This document shows positions 10,892 through 19,058 of a stretch of 24,501 nucleotides of DNA, one piece after another. Made by a program: the position numbers and the translations under genes. How positions within the stretch are numbered: the stretch's first letter is position 1; each line of letters begins with the position of its first letter. The notes under the pieces were generated by a model. The model was not told the origin of the DNA. It ran no database searches and saw only the letters and a list, made by a program, of their open reading frames with translations. The DNA is from Kipferlia bialata (lineage: Eukaryota; Fornicata). The stretch is taken from the NCBI GenBank assembly GCA_003568945.1, contig BDIP01000225.1, positions 1-24,501 of the forward strand. Direction: 5' to 3'.

Positions 10892-11362
10892 CTAGAACTC
10901 GTCTCCCGATGTCTCCTCATCCTCCCCATCCCCCTGTGTCTTCCTGGCCTCTCTCTCCTCTGCTGCCTTGACTGCACTGTCTGCCTTGGCCATGTGGTAC
11001 ATCGTGCTGGGGGGTAGATACACATGTATAGTATATTATATATATATATTGTATATACATCTGGTACACGGTGCTGACGGTTAGACGGGAGGGGAGAGAG
11101 AAAGTGTAGTAAATGTCAATCATGACAGTCAGTGGGAGACTGGGTGTATTTTCACTGTACGCATTGGTGGACCCACCTCTCCCCTCTCTCTGTCAGCCTG
11201 TATATCTTGCCGGCCTTGTCCTCCTAGGGTATTAGAGATAGCAAGTGATATATATGAATACATTTCCTATCAGAATTATTGGTGTGAATGAATACACACC
11301 TTAACCATCCCCTTCTTCTTGAGGGCCTTGAGCAGTGCCTTGGCAGTCCCAGTCACAAGGGC
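10892..11362 (-). CDS. Winged-helix-like protein with acidic C-terminal tail (5' part in gap)
   Basis: Three minus-strand exons join in phase: 11362-11300, 11223-11177 and 11006-10892 (stop TAG at 10894-10892), giving 74 visible residues. The first exon reads GTAKALLKALKKKGMVK, the second EDKAGKIYRLTERGE. Together they form a helix followed by a two-strand wing, as in winged-helix domains. The tail is Lys/Glu-rich and ends GDGEDEETSGDEF. Small ribosomal proteins eS25 (..LLSKGLIK..QVIYTR) and eS19 share this pattern, but the LTERGE wing and long acidic tail do not fit eS25 well. I therefore leave it as a winged-helix protein of unknown role, either ribosomal or DNA-binding. The N-terminus lies upstream at or beyond the assembly gap. 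A poly-G run sits directly before the first visible exon's acceptor. Convergent with the TM2 gene. Confidence 0.6.
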
Positions 11363-11421
11363 CTGGGAATAAGGGGGGAGAGAGGGGGGGGGGGGGGGGG
11401 GAGAGGGGGGGAGAGAGGGGA

Positions 11422-12193
11422 NNNNNNNNNNNNNNNNNNNNNNNNNNNNNNNNNNNNNNNNNNNNNNNNNNNNNNNNNNNNNNNNNNNNNNNNNNNNNNN
11501 NNNNNNNNNNNNNNNNNNNNNNNNNNNNNNNNNNNNNNNNNNNNNNNNNNNNNNNNNNNNNNNNNNNNNNNNNNNNNNNNNNNNNNNNNNNNNNNNNNNN
11601 NNNNNNNNNNNNNNNNNNNNNNNNNNNNNNNNNNNNNNNNNNNNNNNNNNNNNNNNNNNNNNNNNNNNNNNNNNNNNNNNNNNNNNNNNNNNNNNNNNNN
11701 NNNNNNNNNNNNNNNNNNNNNNNNNNNNNNNNNNNNNNNNNNNNNNNNNNNNNNNNNNNNNNNNNNNNNNNNNNNNNNNNNNNNNNNNNNNNNNNNNNNN
11801 NNNNNNNNNNNNNNNNNNNNNNNNNNNNNNNNNNNNNNNNNNNNNNNNNNNNNNNNNNNNNNNNNNNNNNNNNNNNNNNNNNNNNNNNNNNNNNNNNNNN
11901 NNNNNNNNNNNNNNNNNNNNNNNNNNNNNNNNNNNNNNNNNNNNNNNNNNNNNNNNNNNNNNNNNNNNNNNNNNNNNNNNNNNNNNNNNNNNNNNNNNNN
12001 NNNNNNNNNNNNNNNNNNNNNNNNNNNNNNNNNNNNNNNNNNNNNNNNNNNNNNNNNNNNNNNNNNNNNNNNNNNNNNNNNNNNNNNNNNNNNNNNNNNN
12101 NNNNNNNNNNNNNNNNNNNNNNNNNNNNNNNNNNNNNNNNNNNNNNNNNNNNNNNNNNNNNNNNNNNNNNNNNNNNNNNNNNNNNNNNNNNNN
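11422..12193. other. Assembly gap (Ns) flanked by homopolymers
   Basis: 772 unknown bases. The left edge is G-rich (a long G run near 11388-11401, then GA-rich sequence) and the right edge has a run of about 22 C (about 12211-12232). The gap probably hides the 5' exons and promoters of two divergent genes: the winged-helix gene (-) and the Cys-rich C-terminus gene (+). Confidence 0.95.
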
Positions 12194-12309
12194 GTTTCCT
12201 GTTTAAAACACCCCCCCCCCCCCCCCCCCCCCTATCCATCCTCCCACTCTATATACTAGAGTTGATACCTCTATGGTATGGTACTACCTTCCTATCAGAG
12301 CTTTTGGCC

Positions 12310-12402
12310 TTCGAGGGGCATTGATGTGTCCGCTATGACAGATCCCCCCCCCCATGTCTTACCTATAGGATAAGAGACCGAGGCATTGATGTGTCCCCCA
12401 TG
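12310..12402 (+). repeat. Exon-start duplication before exon 12369
   Basis: The segment GAGGGGCATTGATGTGTCC (about 12313-12331) precedes the near-identical GAGGCATTGATGTGTCCC inside exon 12369-12444, offset about 65 bases. The upstream copy lies in the preceding intron or unresolved 5' region. Confidence 0.65.
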
Positions 12403-12779
12403 ATGGGTGTGGTGTCAGTGCAGGAGACATCGGCAGGGGTGGTGGTACGTGTATATATATTTATATATATGGAGTGAAGGTGAGAGCGAGAGAGATTCAG
12501 CGGGTGGTTAGTGTATGCGATGTCTGGCTGTCGCCCCCTCTTCCCCCCTCTCCCGCACTTTCCCCCTCACCCCAGTCTCTCTTTAGAGGTGGTGCTGTCC
12601 GTACAGCCCAGGCACAGACAGAGACCCTGTGCGACATTGGGGCAAAGTACGAATATGTACTCAATATGGAGACTATATAGAGTAATCAATATAACTATAT
12701 ATGCATGTGGGGACCCTCTGCAATAGTCTCTCTCTCTGATATTAGCCAGACTGCCATCGCTGTCCCCTCCCACCAGTAG

Positions 12780-12819
<40 letters not shown>

Positions 12820-15363
12820 CTTTACCCTTAGGCAGACTGCCTTCACAGTCCCCTCCCACCAGTGCAGCCTGGTCACCACCCTAGGCCCCCTAGTCACAGA
12901 GTTAGGTGTGTAAATATACTAATATACGGAGTATATCTCGCTATATTCCTGGATATGGTTTATGATACTGTCTTTTAGTCACTGGGTACTCATAACAGGC
13001 GTTGAGGCCGCTGCCTACCTCACTGAGGATGGGCTGAACTAAATACTCATATTTATATACATTTACCATATGCCTCCCTCTCTCTACATATTCAATTGTG
13101 CATAGTCTGACACCAGGTGTTGAGGCCGCTGCCTACCTCACTGAGGGTGGGCTGTGCTACATACTCATGGGGACATGTGCACTCAGGGCGCCAGGTACTG
13201 TATATATACTATATATAGTCAATATATATGTTGTACTATATTGTATATATACTGTGTACTTGTACTATCGAGTCAATACATTATATGGTCTGTGCTACAT
13301 ACTCATGGGGACATGTGCACTCAGGGTGCCAGGTACTGATGATGCTATGGATATTTACATATATACATAATGATGTATCTAGTCCTCATCTTCTGACCCT
13401 AGGGCGAGTCTCTTAGTAGTGGGACTGTATGTGTGCCATAGTTTCTGTATAAAAATATGTAGGACAATTGCACACTTTTTACATACCACCACTATATATG
13501 TGTGATAGTTGTATAGATGTACACTCTCACCCTAGGGAAGTCCCTAGTGGTTGATGTGATGTGGGGTGAGTGCAGGATGGCAGAGGGAGAGGGGGAGGGA
13601 GAGAGCGTTGTCTACACCCTGCACACCCTGGCCAAGGGGGGTGTCATGTACACACACTGCATACAGGTGTGTATGTGTAGTATATAGTATATAATATATG
13701 CATAGAGACACACTTCATACATGTAATGAATTGTATATATATGTATATATTTATATACATATATATATACATGTACCCTGCACACCTTGGCCAAGGGTGG
13801 TGTCATGCACACACACTGTATACAGGTAATAATTACTATATATACATATACACACACTCTATATAACTAATATGATATATATATTAAAATGTATATCTAC
13901 ACCCTGGCCAATGGGTGTGTACTCGTGTGTATATATACGAGTGTGTACTAGTCCTTACCTCCAGTTTTTTTTCTCCCTAGGCCAGATGCCACCTCTGACT
14001 ACACATGTACATATATCTATATCTATATATACTGTATCTCTGTATTTGCATTCATCCTCTTACCCCAGGCTCTACCAAGGGAAGACGACACCTCTGACTA
14101 CACCTGGGCATTCACCTCAAGTGTCCCCTCCACACACACCCCTGGGTCAGTAGCAGTATGAGTGTATACACCATATACTCTACACTCTTTTCTATATACT
14201 CTTCCATATACTAGATATACTGATACCCCCAGGTCCCTATCCCTTGTCAAGTATATATATACAATATACCCTACTATACATATTTATATATGTGTATACT
14301 GATACCCCCAGGTCCCTCTCCCTTGTCAAGTGTGTCAGGACAGGGCGCGTCTTCCCATACATACACACCCACAGCACCGAGAGCGACCCCCTTGCCCCAC
14401 CCCCTCTGCACACACGCCCTGTACTTGGAGGCCCCTCTCCCATAGTCTCTCTCCCTGACCCCTCTCCCTCTCCCACTGATGCCAACCCCCTCTCCGTAGG
14501 GTACACTGTAGCCAGTGGCGGGTGTGCAGTGCTGCTGTCATTTGGCACTACCCCTGTCAGGCAGGTGGAGCTTAGACTGGAGGGTGGCAGAAGGGTTGTG
14601 TCCAGTGCCAGCTGGGTCAGTGGGAGTGCACCTCCACTGTCATTGGGTGATAGAGACAGTGTACTGAGGGGGACACTCTCCCTGCCCTTCCCCTGCCCAA
14701 GATACCCAGTCATATCGTCAATGAGGATCATGGATAGGTATATATACTCTATTAGGATAGGTATATATATATATTAAACCCATCCCCACACATTCTATCT
14801 ATATACAATAACCTGTGCCAGTCATATCGTCAATGAGGCTCCTGGATAGGTACATGTACTCTCTCTCTCTCTCTACATATACACCTTTGCGTCTGTATGT
14901 TCTTGTACTCACTATCCTCAATGAGGCTGTGCATATGGGTAGGTACGTGTATTAACCCCATCCCCCCAACTAAAGATTAGTCTAATAACATATCCCAATG
15001 ATATCCTCATTAACGCTCTTGGAGGTACTGTCTCTCCATATATACATATACATCAGACTCGTGGAGAGGTACTCCTCTACACCCTCACCCTCATTCTCTA
15101 GTTTCATTGGTTCTACTCTTTCTATCCCGCCTCCCGCTCTCTCATATCCAGGACTTGGTTGGTGATAGCCCTCCACTCTGGCGCTGTGTGTGTTGTGGGC
15201 CTGCAATCCCTCCTCTCACCTGATACACCCATACCATACCTCCACATGTCACTAGGTGTGTGTCAACCCACCTCCCCACTCCCATTCTATTCATATTCTT
15301 CTTCTATTCCATTTTACCTTCGGCGCAGGGGGCATCCTAGCTGTCATGCTACATACGCTGGGA

Positions 15364-15400
<37 letters not shown>

Positions 15401-16632
15401 GTATATTTATATATTCGTCCTCTTATCCTTCAGGTACAGGTGGCTCCCTAGCCGCTATGCAGAGTCCCCTCATATCTGCTGTGCCCTGCCAGTCTGCTGT
15501 GCCAGCCATAGTGTGTGTGCAGGTAGTATATACTTATATATATATATATATATACTTGTTTATATATATGTGTGTGTGTGTGTGTGATGTACTATTGTAT
15601 ATATATACTATTGTGCCCTGCCAGTCTACTGTCCCAGCCATAGTGTGTGTGCAGGTAGTCTCTCTGTCTCTCTCTCCTACTCTGGCCTATTAATAGCTTC
15701 CAGTGTCCAAACATATCAGTTATGTCACTAGTCTATAGAATTAGCACATTCTTTTGAGTGCATACTCTTTCCTCTATTCTAATGCCACAGGTCCTAGCCA
15801 ACAAGGCCAACACCTACCGCCGGTGCCCTGCCGTTGTGTCCCAGCCCATACCCGTCCCAGTCAGTCAGATACTCTCTGCAGACACACCCTCCCATGTCAC
15901 TGTACATGCACTGTCTACACCATGCCCTGGTAGTACCTATCTGGCACCGGCACACTCGGTGTCAGTGGCAAAGCCCATACTGGAGGCTGCTTTAGGTGTG
16001 TATGTGCTGTGTCTCCTCTTTCCTGTCTATACTCCCTTGTAAATAGTCTCTATTGGTAACCCCTCACCCCAGCTGTGGCAGAGGGTGTAGCAGCCAGTGC
16101 CAGGGAGTGTCTCTCTGCCATAGCTACCACCCCTGAGGGAGAGAGAGAGGCAGTGGTAGCCAGGGCTGTCACCTACATACCCTTCTTCTGCAGACTGCAC
16201 TACCTCTCTCTCTCTCTCCCAGCCGAGGAGAGAGAGGCTGAGGGGTCTGTCTATGCCACATACAAGGCACTCACCGCCTCTCTGTACAAGTGTCTGATGG
16301 ATTGCCTCTCCACCCACCCCAACCCCTCTGTCTCTGGCCCCTTAACAGCACCCCCCGCTGCTCTCACCCCCACACCCTGGGGCGCACCCTCCATGTGCTG
16401 TGTATCGCACACCCCCTTCTGCGGTGTAGGTAGTCTCTGCAGAACATGCCAGGCAGAGGTGGCACCTGGGGTGGCACGGGCTGTACTCAGCTGTGCGTCA
16501 CTTAAGGGTGTAGTAGAGGGAGAGGGAGTGGAGGCTGCAGTCTCTCTCTCTCTCTGCAGGATGGGTGTGCTCCTGTGCCCGGTCTGTGGGTGTATGTGTC
16601 CACCAGCAGATGCATTGTACCTGCTGGAATAG
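12369..16632 (+). CDS. Beta-rich, propeller-like protein with Cys-rich RING-like C-terminus (5' partial)
   Basis: Eleven exons in phase: 12369-12444, 12576-12646, 12832-12905, 13117-13194, 13536-13666, 14069-14145, 14312-14737, 15152-15255, 15434-15522, 15791-15995, 16073-16632 (TAG), about 629 visible residues. The first 440 alternate short hydrophobic strands and loops (SVVYTLHTLAKGGVMY, WLVIALHSGAVCVVGL), as in divergent beta-propellers. Then comes a likely helical part (VAEGVAASARECLSA). The end has a Cys cluster: CCVSHTPFCGVGSLCRTC near residue 545 and LLCPVCGCMCPPAD just before the stop. The spacing C..-H-x4-G-x4-C-x2-C resembles the C-terminal RING of GATOR2 proteins such as WDR59 (CAICH...G....C..C, ending CPTGCGCHC), but the GHGGH part is missing, so I assign no name. 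TFIIIC90 or a nucleoporin are alternatives. Donor GTCAGT at 14146 is unusual. CT-rich coding stretches (SLSL near 16205 and 16545) could conceal unrecognised introns. Introns are full of exon-edge copies. Confidence 0.55.
12742..12872 (+). repeat. Exon-start duplication before exon 12832 (acceptor copied)
   Basis: About 12742-12780 (TTAG, then CCAGACTGCC, later GTCCCCTCCCACCAG) repeats the beginning of exon 12832-12905 (TTAG, then GCAGACTGCC, later GTCCCCTCCCACCAG). The two are separated by a long CT microsatellite (12782-12817). The upstream copy keeps the acceptor AG but meets an in-frame TAG right after the copied part, so it cannot replace the exon. Confidence 0.8.
12998..13338 (+). repeat. 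Exon 13117-13194 bracketed by partial copies on both sides
   Basis: The upstream copy (about 12998-13048) repeats the acceptor and the first 45 or so bases (GTTGAGGCCGCTGCCTACCT shared), but meets an in-frame stop. The downstream copy (about 13287-13338) repeats the last 45 or so bases and the donor (CTGTGCTACATACTCATGGG shared, then GCCAG|GTACTG). Offsets are about 119 and 137 bases. Identity is above 90% across each copy. Confidence 0.9.
13399..13560 (+). repeat. Diverged acceptor copy before exon 13536
   Basis: CCCTAGGGCGAGTCTCTTAG at about 13398-13417 resembles CCCTAGGGAAGTCCCTAGTGG at the start of exon 13536-13666. The upstream copy is diverged and stops in frame. Confidence 0.45.
13616..13930 (+). 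repeat. Three-copy ladder of an exon end and donor
   Basis: The end of exon 13536-13666 (CACACCCTGGCCAAGG...CACACACTGCATACAG|GTGTGT) is repeated at about 13774-13830 (CACACCTTGGCCAAGG...CACACACTGTATACAG|GTAATA). A shorter, more decayed repeat is at about 13896-13930 (CTACACCCTGGCCAATGGG). TA-rich sequence lies between copies. Confidence 0.85.
13972..14104 (+). repeat. Exon-start duplication before exon 14069
   Basis: GATGCCACCTCTGACTACAC (13985-14004), just after an acceptor-like CCCTAG, repeats GACGACACCTCTGACTACAC inside exon 14069-14145. The upstream copy would shift into a stop if used. Confidence 0.75.
14221..14335 (+). repeat. Exon-start duplication before exon 14312
   Basis: GATACCCCCAGGTCCCTATC followed by CCTTGTCAAG at 14222-14251 is repeated at 14301-14330 with one change, including the CCCCCAG acceptor. 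The second copy starts exon 14312-14737. In the first copy the sequence turns into a TA repeat after about 30 bases. Confidence 0.85.
14705..15075 (+). repeat. Ladder of up to five copies of an exon end and donor
   Basis: The end of exon 14312-14737 (CAGTCATATCGTCAATGAGG, then ATCATGGATAG|GTATAT) recurs at 14819-14855 (CAGTCATATCGTCAATGAGG, then CTCCTGGATAG|GTACAT). Weaker versions follow at about 14908-14948 (TATCCTCAATGAGGCT...GGGTAG|GTACGT), 14997-15028 (GATATCCTCATTAACGCTC...GGAG|GTACTG) and possibly 15052-15075. Identity falls with distance from the exon. Confidence 0.8.
15325..15660 (+). repeat. Copies around exon 15434-15522
   Basis: The exon end and donor (TGTGCCCTGCCAGTCTGCTG, later CCAGCCATAGTGTGTGTGCAG|GTAG, 15479-15527) are repeated at about 15611-15657 with three or so changes. 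A weaker upstream resemblance to the exon start (GCAGGGGGCATCCTAGCTGT, about 15325-15350) is less certain. Confidence 0.75.
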
Positions 16633-16699
16633 ATAGACTGTCAGTAGGGTATATATACGGTCCCGCAGATGCACTGTACCTGTTGGAATTGATGGATAG
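16603..16699 (+). repeat. Duplicated terminal coding segment and stop region
   Basis: The last codons of the Cys-rich gene (CAGCAGATGCATTGTACCTG, then CTGGAATAG, 16604-16632) are copied at about 16664-16692 (CCGCAGATGCACTGTACCTG, then TTGGAATTG). The copy lies downstream of the stop, and in it the stop triplet is a Leu codon. Confidence 0.85.
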
Positions 16700-17068
16700 C
16701 AATTTGTCCTTATTGATAGGAGTGTACACAGGCGTATTTGTATGGTCTGGAGCCAGATCACATCGTATCTGTTGGTGTATAGGGTAATGCTAAGTGGTAC
16801 TATATCTCGATAATACCAGTAGTGTTTTGAGTGTATCCCGGTTGGGTGGAAGTCAGACACCATATATCTACACTAATACTCCTCTCTAAAGAAACACACT
16901 CTCCATAACAGACTAAATAGGATTTATGACCAATTGAAAGGGTGCCAAATGGAATAGTTACATGATAGGTGTAAATATGTGAAGTGGAATCGGTTTGTTA
17001 AGTTATATTCATATTGGTGAAAGAGAGTGCAGGAGGCGTCTGACGTCTAGCGTCTAGCGTCTGGCGTA
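16633..17068. other. Intergenic region between convergent genes
   Basis: 3' flanks of the Cys-rich gene (+) and the PH-like gene (-). It contains the duplicated terminal segment above. A 7-base tandem repeat (about 17036-17066, units like GCGTCTA) lies directly beyond the PH-like stop codon. No additional gene is visible. Confidence 0.5.
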
Positions 17069-17452
17069 TCACTCAACGTTCTTCTTGCTCTTCTGTCCCT
17101 TGTCAGACACACTGGGGGCCTTGTCGCTGGTGAAGACTGGACGTGAGTGATATATACCACAATACCTAGATCTAGGTATGATATATGATATGATCTATAT
17201 ATCTATCCAAACGGAGCCCACTACACTTTCCACGTCTGAATTTGCATATATATGTACATACGATTTATAAATAGCAGAAGAGCGATACAAAACACACAAT
17301 AGTATTATGCACCCACATTCATATATATACATATGTACACACATACATGGTACCTGTCAGCTCCAGTGCCTGGCACTGCCTGATGAAGATACTACTAATA
17401 CATCAATACATAGAGACAAGTAATGTCTATATACACATAGTATTAATAATCA

Positions 17453-17483
<31 letters not shown>

Positions 17484-17804
17484 CACTGTAAAGTATCTGT
17501 GTATACCTGTCAGCTCCAGTGCCTGGCACTGCCTGATGAAGGCGCCGATGTTGCTAGGGTTAGGCAGAGGGAGAGAAAGATAGGAAGAGAGAGAGAGAGA
17601 CTGTCTGATAAAGGCATCGATGTTGGTATGGTAAGAGAGAGAGGGGGGGATGGGGATAGGCAGACGCACAAACATATATATCTAAAGTGTAGAATGTATA
17701 ACAATGTATATTATAACATATCCACGTACCCCACGTTGAACCCTGCGAAGTTACCCTCGGCTGTCCAGAGGATGACCTTGCCAATACCCTCATTGCCTAA
17801 AGGG

Positions 17805-17844
<40 letters not shown>

Positions 17845-18920
17845 TAACAATGCCCTCATTGCCAAGGGTATATTAGTATTATAGTATATATATATATCCA
17901 ATAGTATATATATAGAGAGAGTATATATAGCGAGACACCGTGGAATTACCCTCATTGCGTAAGGGCCCTAAATATATGTATGTATTTATACATATGTATA
18001 TGTATACATACTAATATGTATATATAGAGAGAGAGAGGGGGGGGGAGTGAGAGAGACATTCTATACCTGCAGCTGAGCGACGACCTGCTGCCCACCAGAC
18101 AGTGAAGTCAACGGACATGCCCCAGGTCTAATGGGTCAGAGGGAGGGAGAGAGAGAGAGGGAGAGCGGTAGACAGACAGAGAGAGAGAGAGGTCTGTGAA
18201 GGGACATGCCCCAAGTCTAGTGGGTCAGGCAGAGAGAGAGAGAGAGAGAGAGGTCTATATAGTCAACGGACATGCCCCAAGTCTAATGGGAAAGAGAGAG
18301 ACAGACAGAGAGAGGGTGTGAGAGAGAGAGAGTAAGCAAACCATATGGTGTCAGCAGTACGTGTATGCTAGCACAAGGTTACCAGGGGTGGAAGAGGGAG
18401 AGAGACATACAATATGAGACATGCATTGGATAGGAGAAATAAGGGGGGGGGGGAGAGCGACGGAGAGAGAACTAGGAGCATGCCTTGGACAGGAGGAATG
18501 GGAGTGCAGTGGCGTCCTGGACCCTGCGGATCTAGGGTTAGAGGGGGGAAGACAGAGAGAGAACGACTGGGGGAGGGGAGAGAGAGAGGGAGAGAGAGAC
18601 TGGTAGGCATGGCAGATGCGTTCAAGGCCAACATACCTCATTGAAGTTGAGAGTCTTCTTGCCAATTGGGAAGTAGTAGTGGTTGATCACAATCTTGTTG
18701 CGGTGCAGGGTCACGTACTTGTCCTAGAGTCAGTAGCTGTATAGATACACCCCAGCGCACCAGAAACACTAGACACATAGTATACGATAGACTCGGTTCA
18801 CACACACTTCTTGAAACGAACCCCGCAAATCAGGACATCCCCATTGTACATAACACTACTACAGTTACAGTATACCTTGTACACCACGTCTGGGTTCTCT
18901 GGTAGCTCTGAGTATGCCAT
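17069..18920 (-). CDS. PH-like domain protein, complete, seven exons
   Basis: A complete 140-residue protein. Exons (minus): 18920-18876, 18723-18637, 18531-18484, 18127-18067, 17796-17730, 17553-17507, 17136-17069 (ATG to TGA), with phases agreeing at all six junctions. It starts MAYSELPENPDVVYK. It then shows a beta-rich domain with KIVINHYYFPIGKKTLNFNE, IRRVQDA, TWGMSVDFTVWWA, a strand GKVILWTAEGNFAGFNVG and a final helix NIGAFIRQCQALEL. This order (Y-Y-F-P strand, I-R-V strand, W-G-M...V-W-W, closing helix) is that of small PH-like proteins of unknown function found in fungi and bacteria; I recall the pattern but cannot name the family. The Lys/Ser-rich tail ends KSKKNVE. No membrane segment or signal is present, so it is probably cytosolic. 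Exon 3 ends AAG|GCATGC, implying a GC-AG intron. Introns 3 to 6 carry copies of neighbouring exon edges. Confidence 0.78.
17353..17630 (-). repeat. Exon 17553-17507 bracketed by partial copies
   Basis: On the plus strand the exon's 3' half and donor (ACCTGTCAGCTCCAGTGCCT, then GGCACTGCCTGATGAAG) are copied at 17352-17390 with near-perfect identity, in the next intron. The exon's 5' half (CTGCCTGATGAAGGCGCCGATGTTG) is copied at about 17601-17626 (CTGTCTGATAAAGGCATCGATGTTG), in the preceding intron. Confidence 0.88.
17770..17968 (-). repeat. Three-copy ladder of exon 17796 start and acceptor
   Basis: Plus-strand CAATACCCTCATTGCCTAAA (functional, 17782-17801) is repeated as CAATGCCCTCATTGCCAAGG (about 17849-17868) and TTACCCTCATTGCGTAAGG (about 17947-17965). 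The copies lie upstream in the minus-strand gene, within the intron before exon 17796-17730. The acceptor decays in the outer copies. Confidence 0.82.
17809..17841. repeat. GA microsatellite (representative of many)
   Basis: A pure (GA)n run. Similar CT/GA or TA runs occur at 8467-8493, 12782-12817, 15363-15401, 17456-17483 and 18235-18252, mostly inside introns and often directly beside exon-edge copies. Confidence 0.95.
18103..18295 (-). repeat. Three-copy ladder of exon 18127 start and acceptor
   Basis: Plus-strand GGACATGCCCCAGGTCTAAT (functional, about 18113-18132) recurs at about 18200-18219 (GGACATGCCCCAAGTCTAGT) and 18268-18287 (GGACATGCCCCAAGTCTAAT). Each keeps an acceptor on the minus strand (TTAG or CTAG) and each is separated by GA-repeat sequence. 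Confidence 0.88.
18414..18502 (-). repeat. Copy of exon 18531-18484 end
   Basis: Plus-strand GCATGCCTTGGACAGGAGGA (18480-18499), the end of exon 3 of the PH-like gene with its GC donor, resembles ACATGCATTGGATAGGAGAA (18419-18438) in the next intron. Confidence 0.65.
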
Positions 18921-19058
18921 AGTAGTGCCTCGAGTGCTTTGATAAACAGATCAGTGTGGAATGGTCATGACTGATTTTTTGCTTTGAAGAACCCTTTTCT
19001 ATCAAGATGTGTTCCAAATCTGAGCCAGTTTTCTCTTCATTCCAGACACAGCCCTACG
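18921..19058. promoter_or_regulatory. 138-base divergent promoter spacer
   Basis: The only sequence between the start codons of the PH-like gene (ATG at 18920, minus) and the FG-GAP gene (ATG at 19059, plus). It should contain both promoters and both 5' UTRs. It is AT-rich around 18970-19020. No defined element is recognised. Confidence 0.5.

Noticed and set aside
11177-11362. Naming the minus-strand fragment ribosomal protein eS25 or eS19
   Set aside because: The helix-wing pattern fits several winged-helix families, and the acidic tail and LTERGE wing do not match eS25; too little sequence is visible.
11288-12324. Long open frames running through the N block on both strands
   Set aside because: They are open only because unknown bases contain no stops.
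12782-12817. CT runs and repeated short units as a possible CRISPR or satellite array
   Set aside because: They are simple microsatellites within introns of a eukaryotic gene, and the longer repeats are copies of exon edges, not repeat-spacer units.
13774-13830. Copy of an exon end considered as an extra, alternative exon
   Set aside because: It keeps a donor but has no acceptor before it, so it cannot be a separate exon; recorded as a repeat instead.
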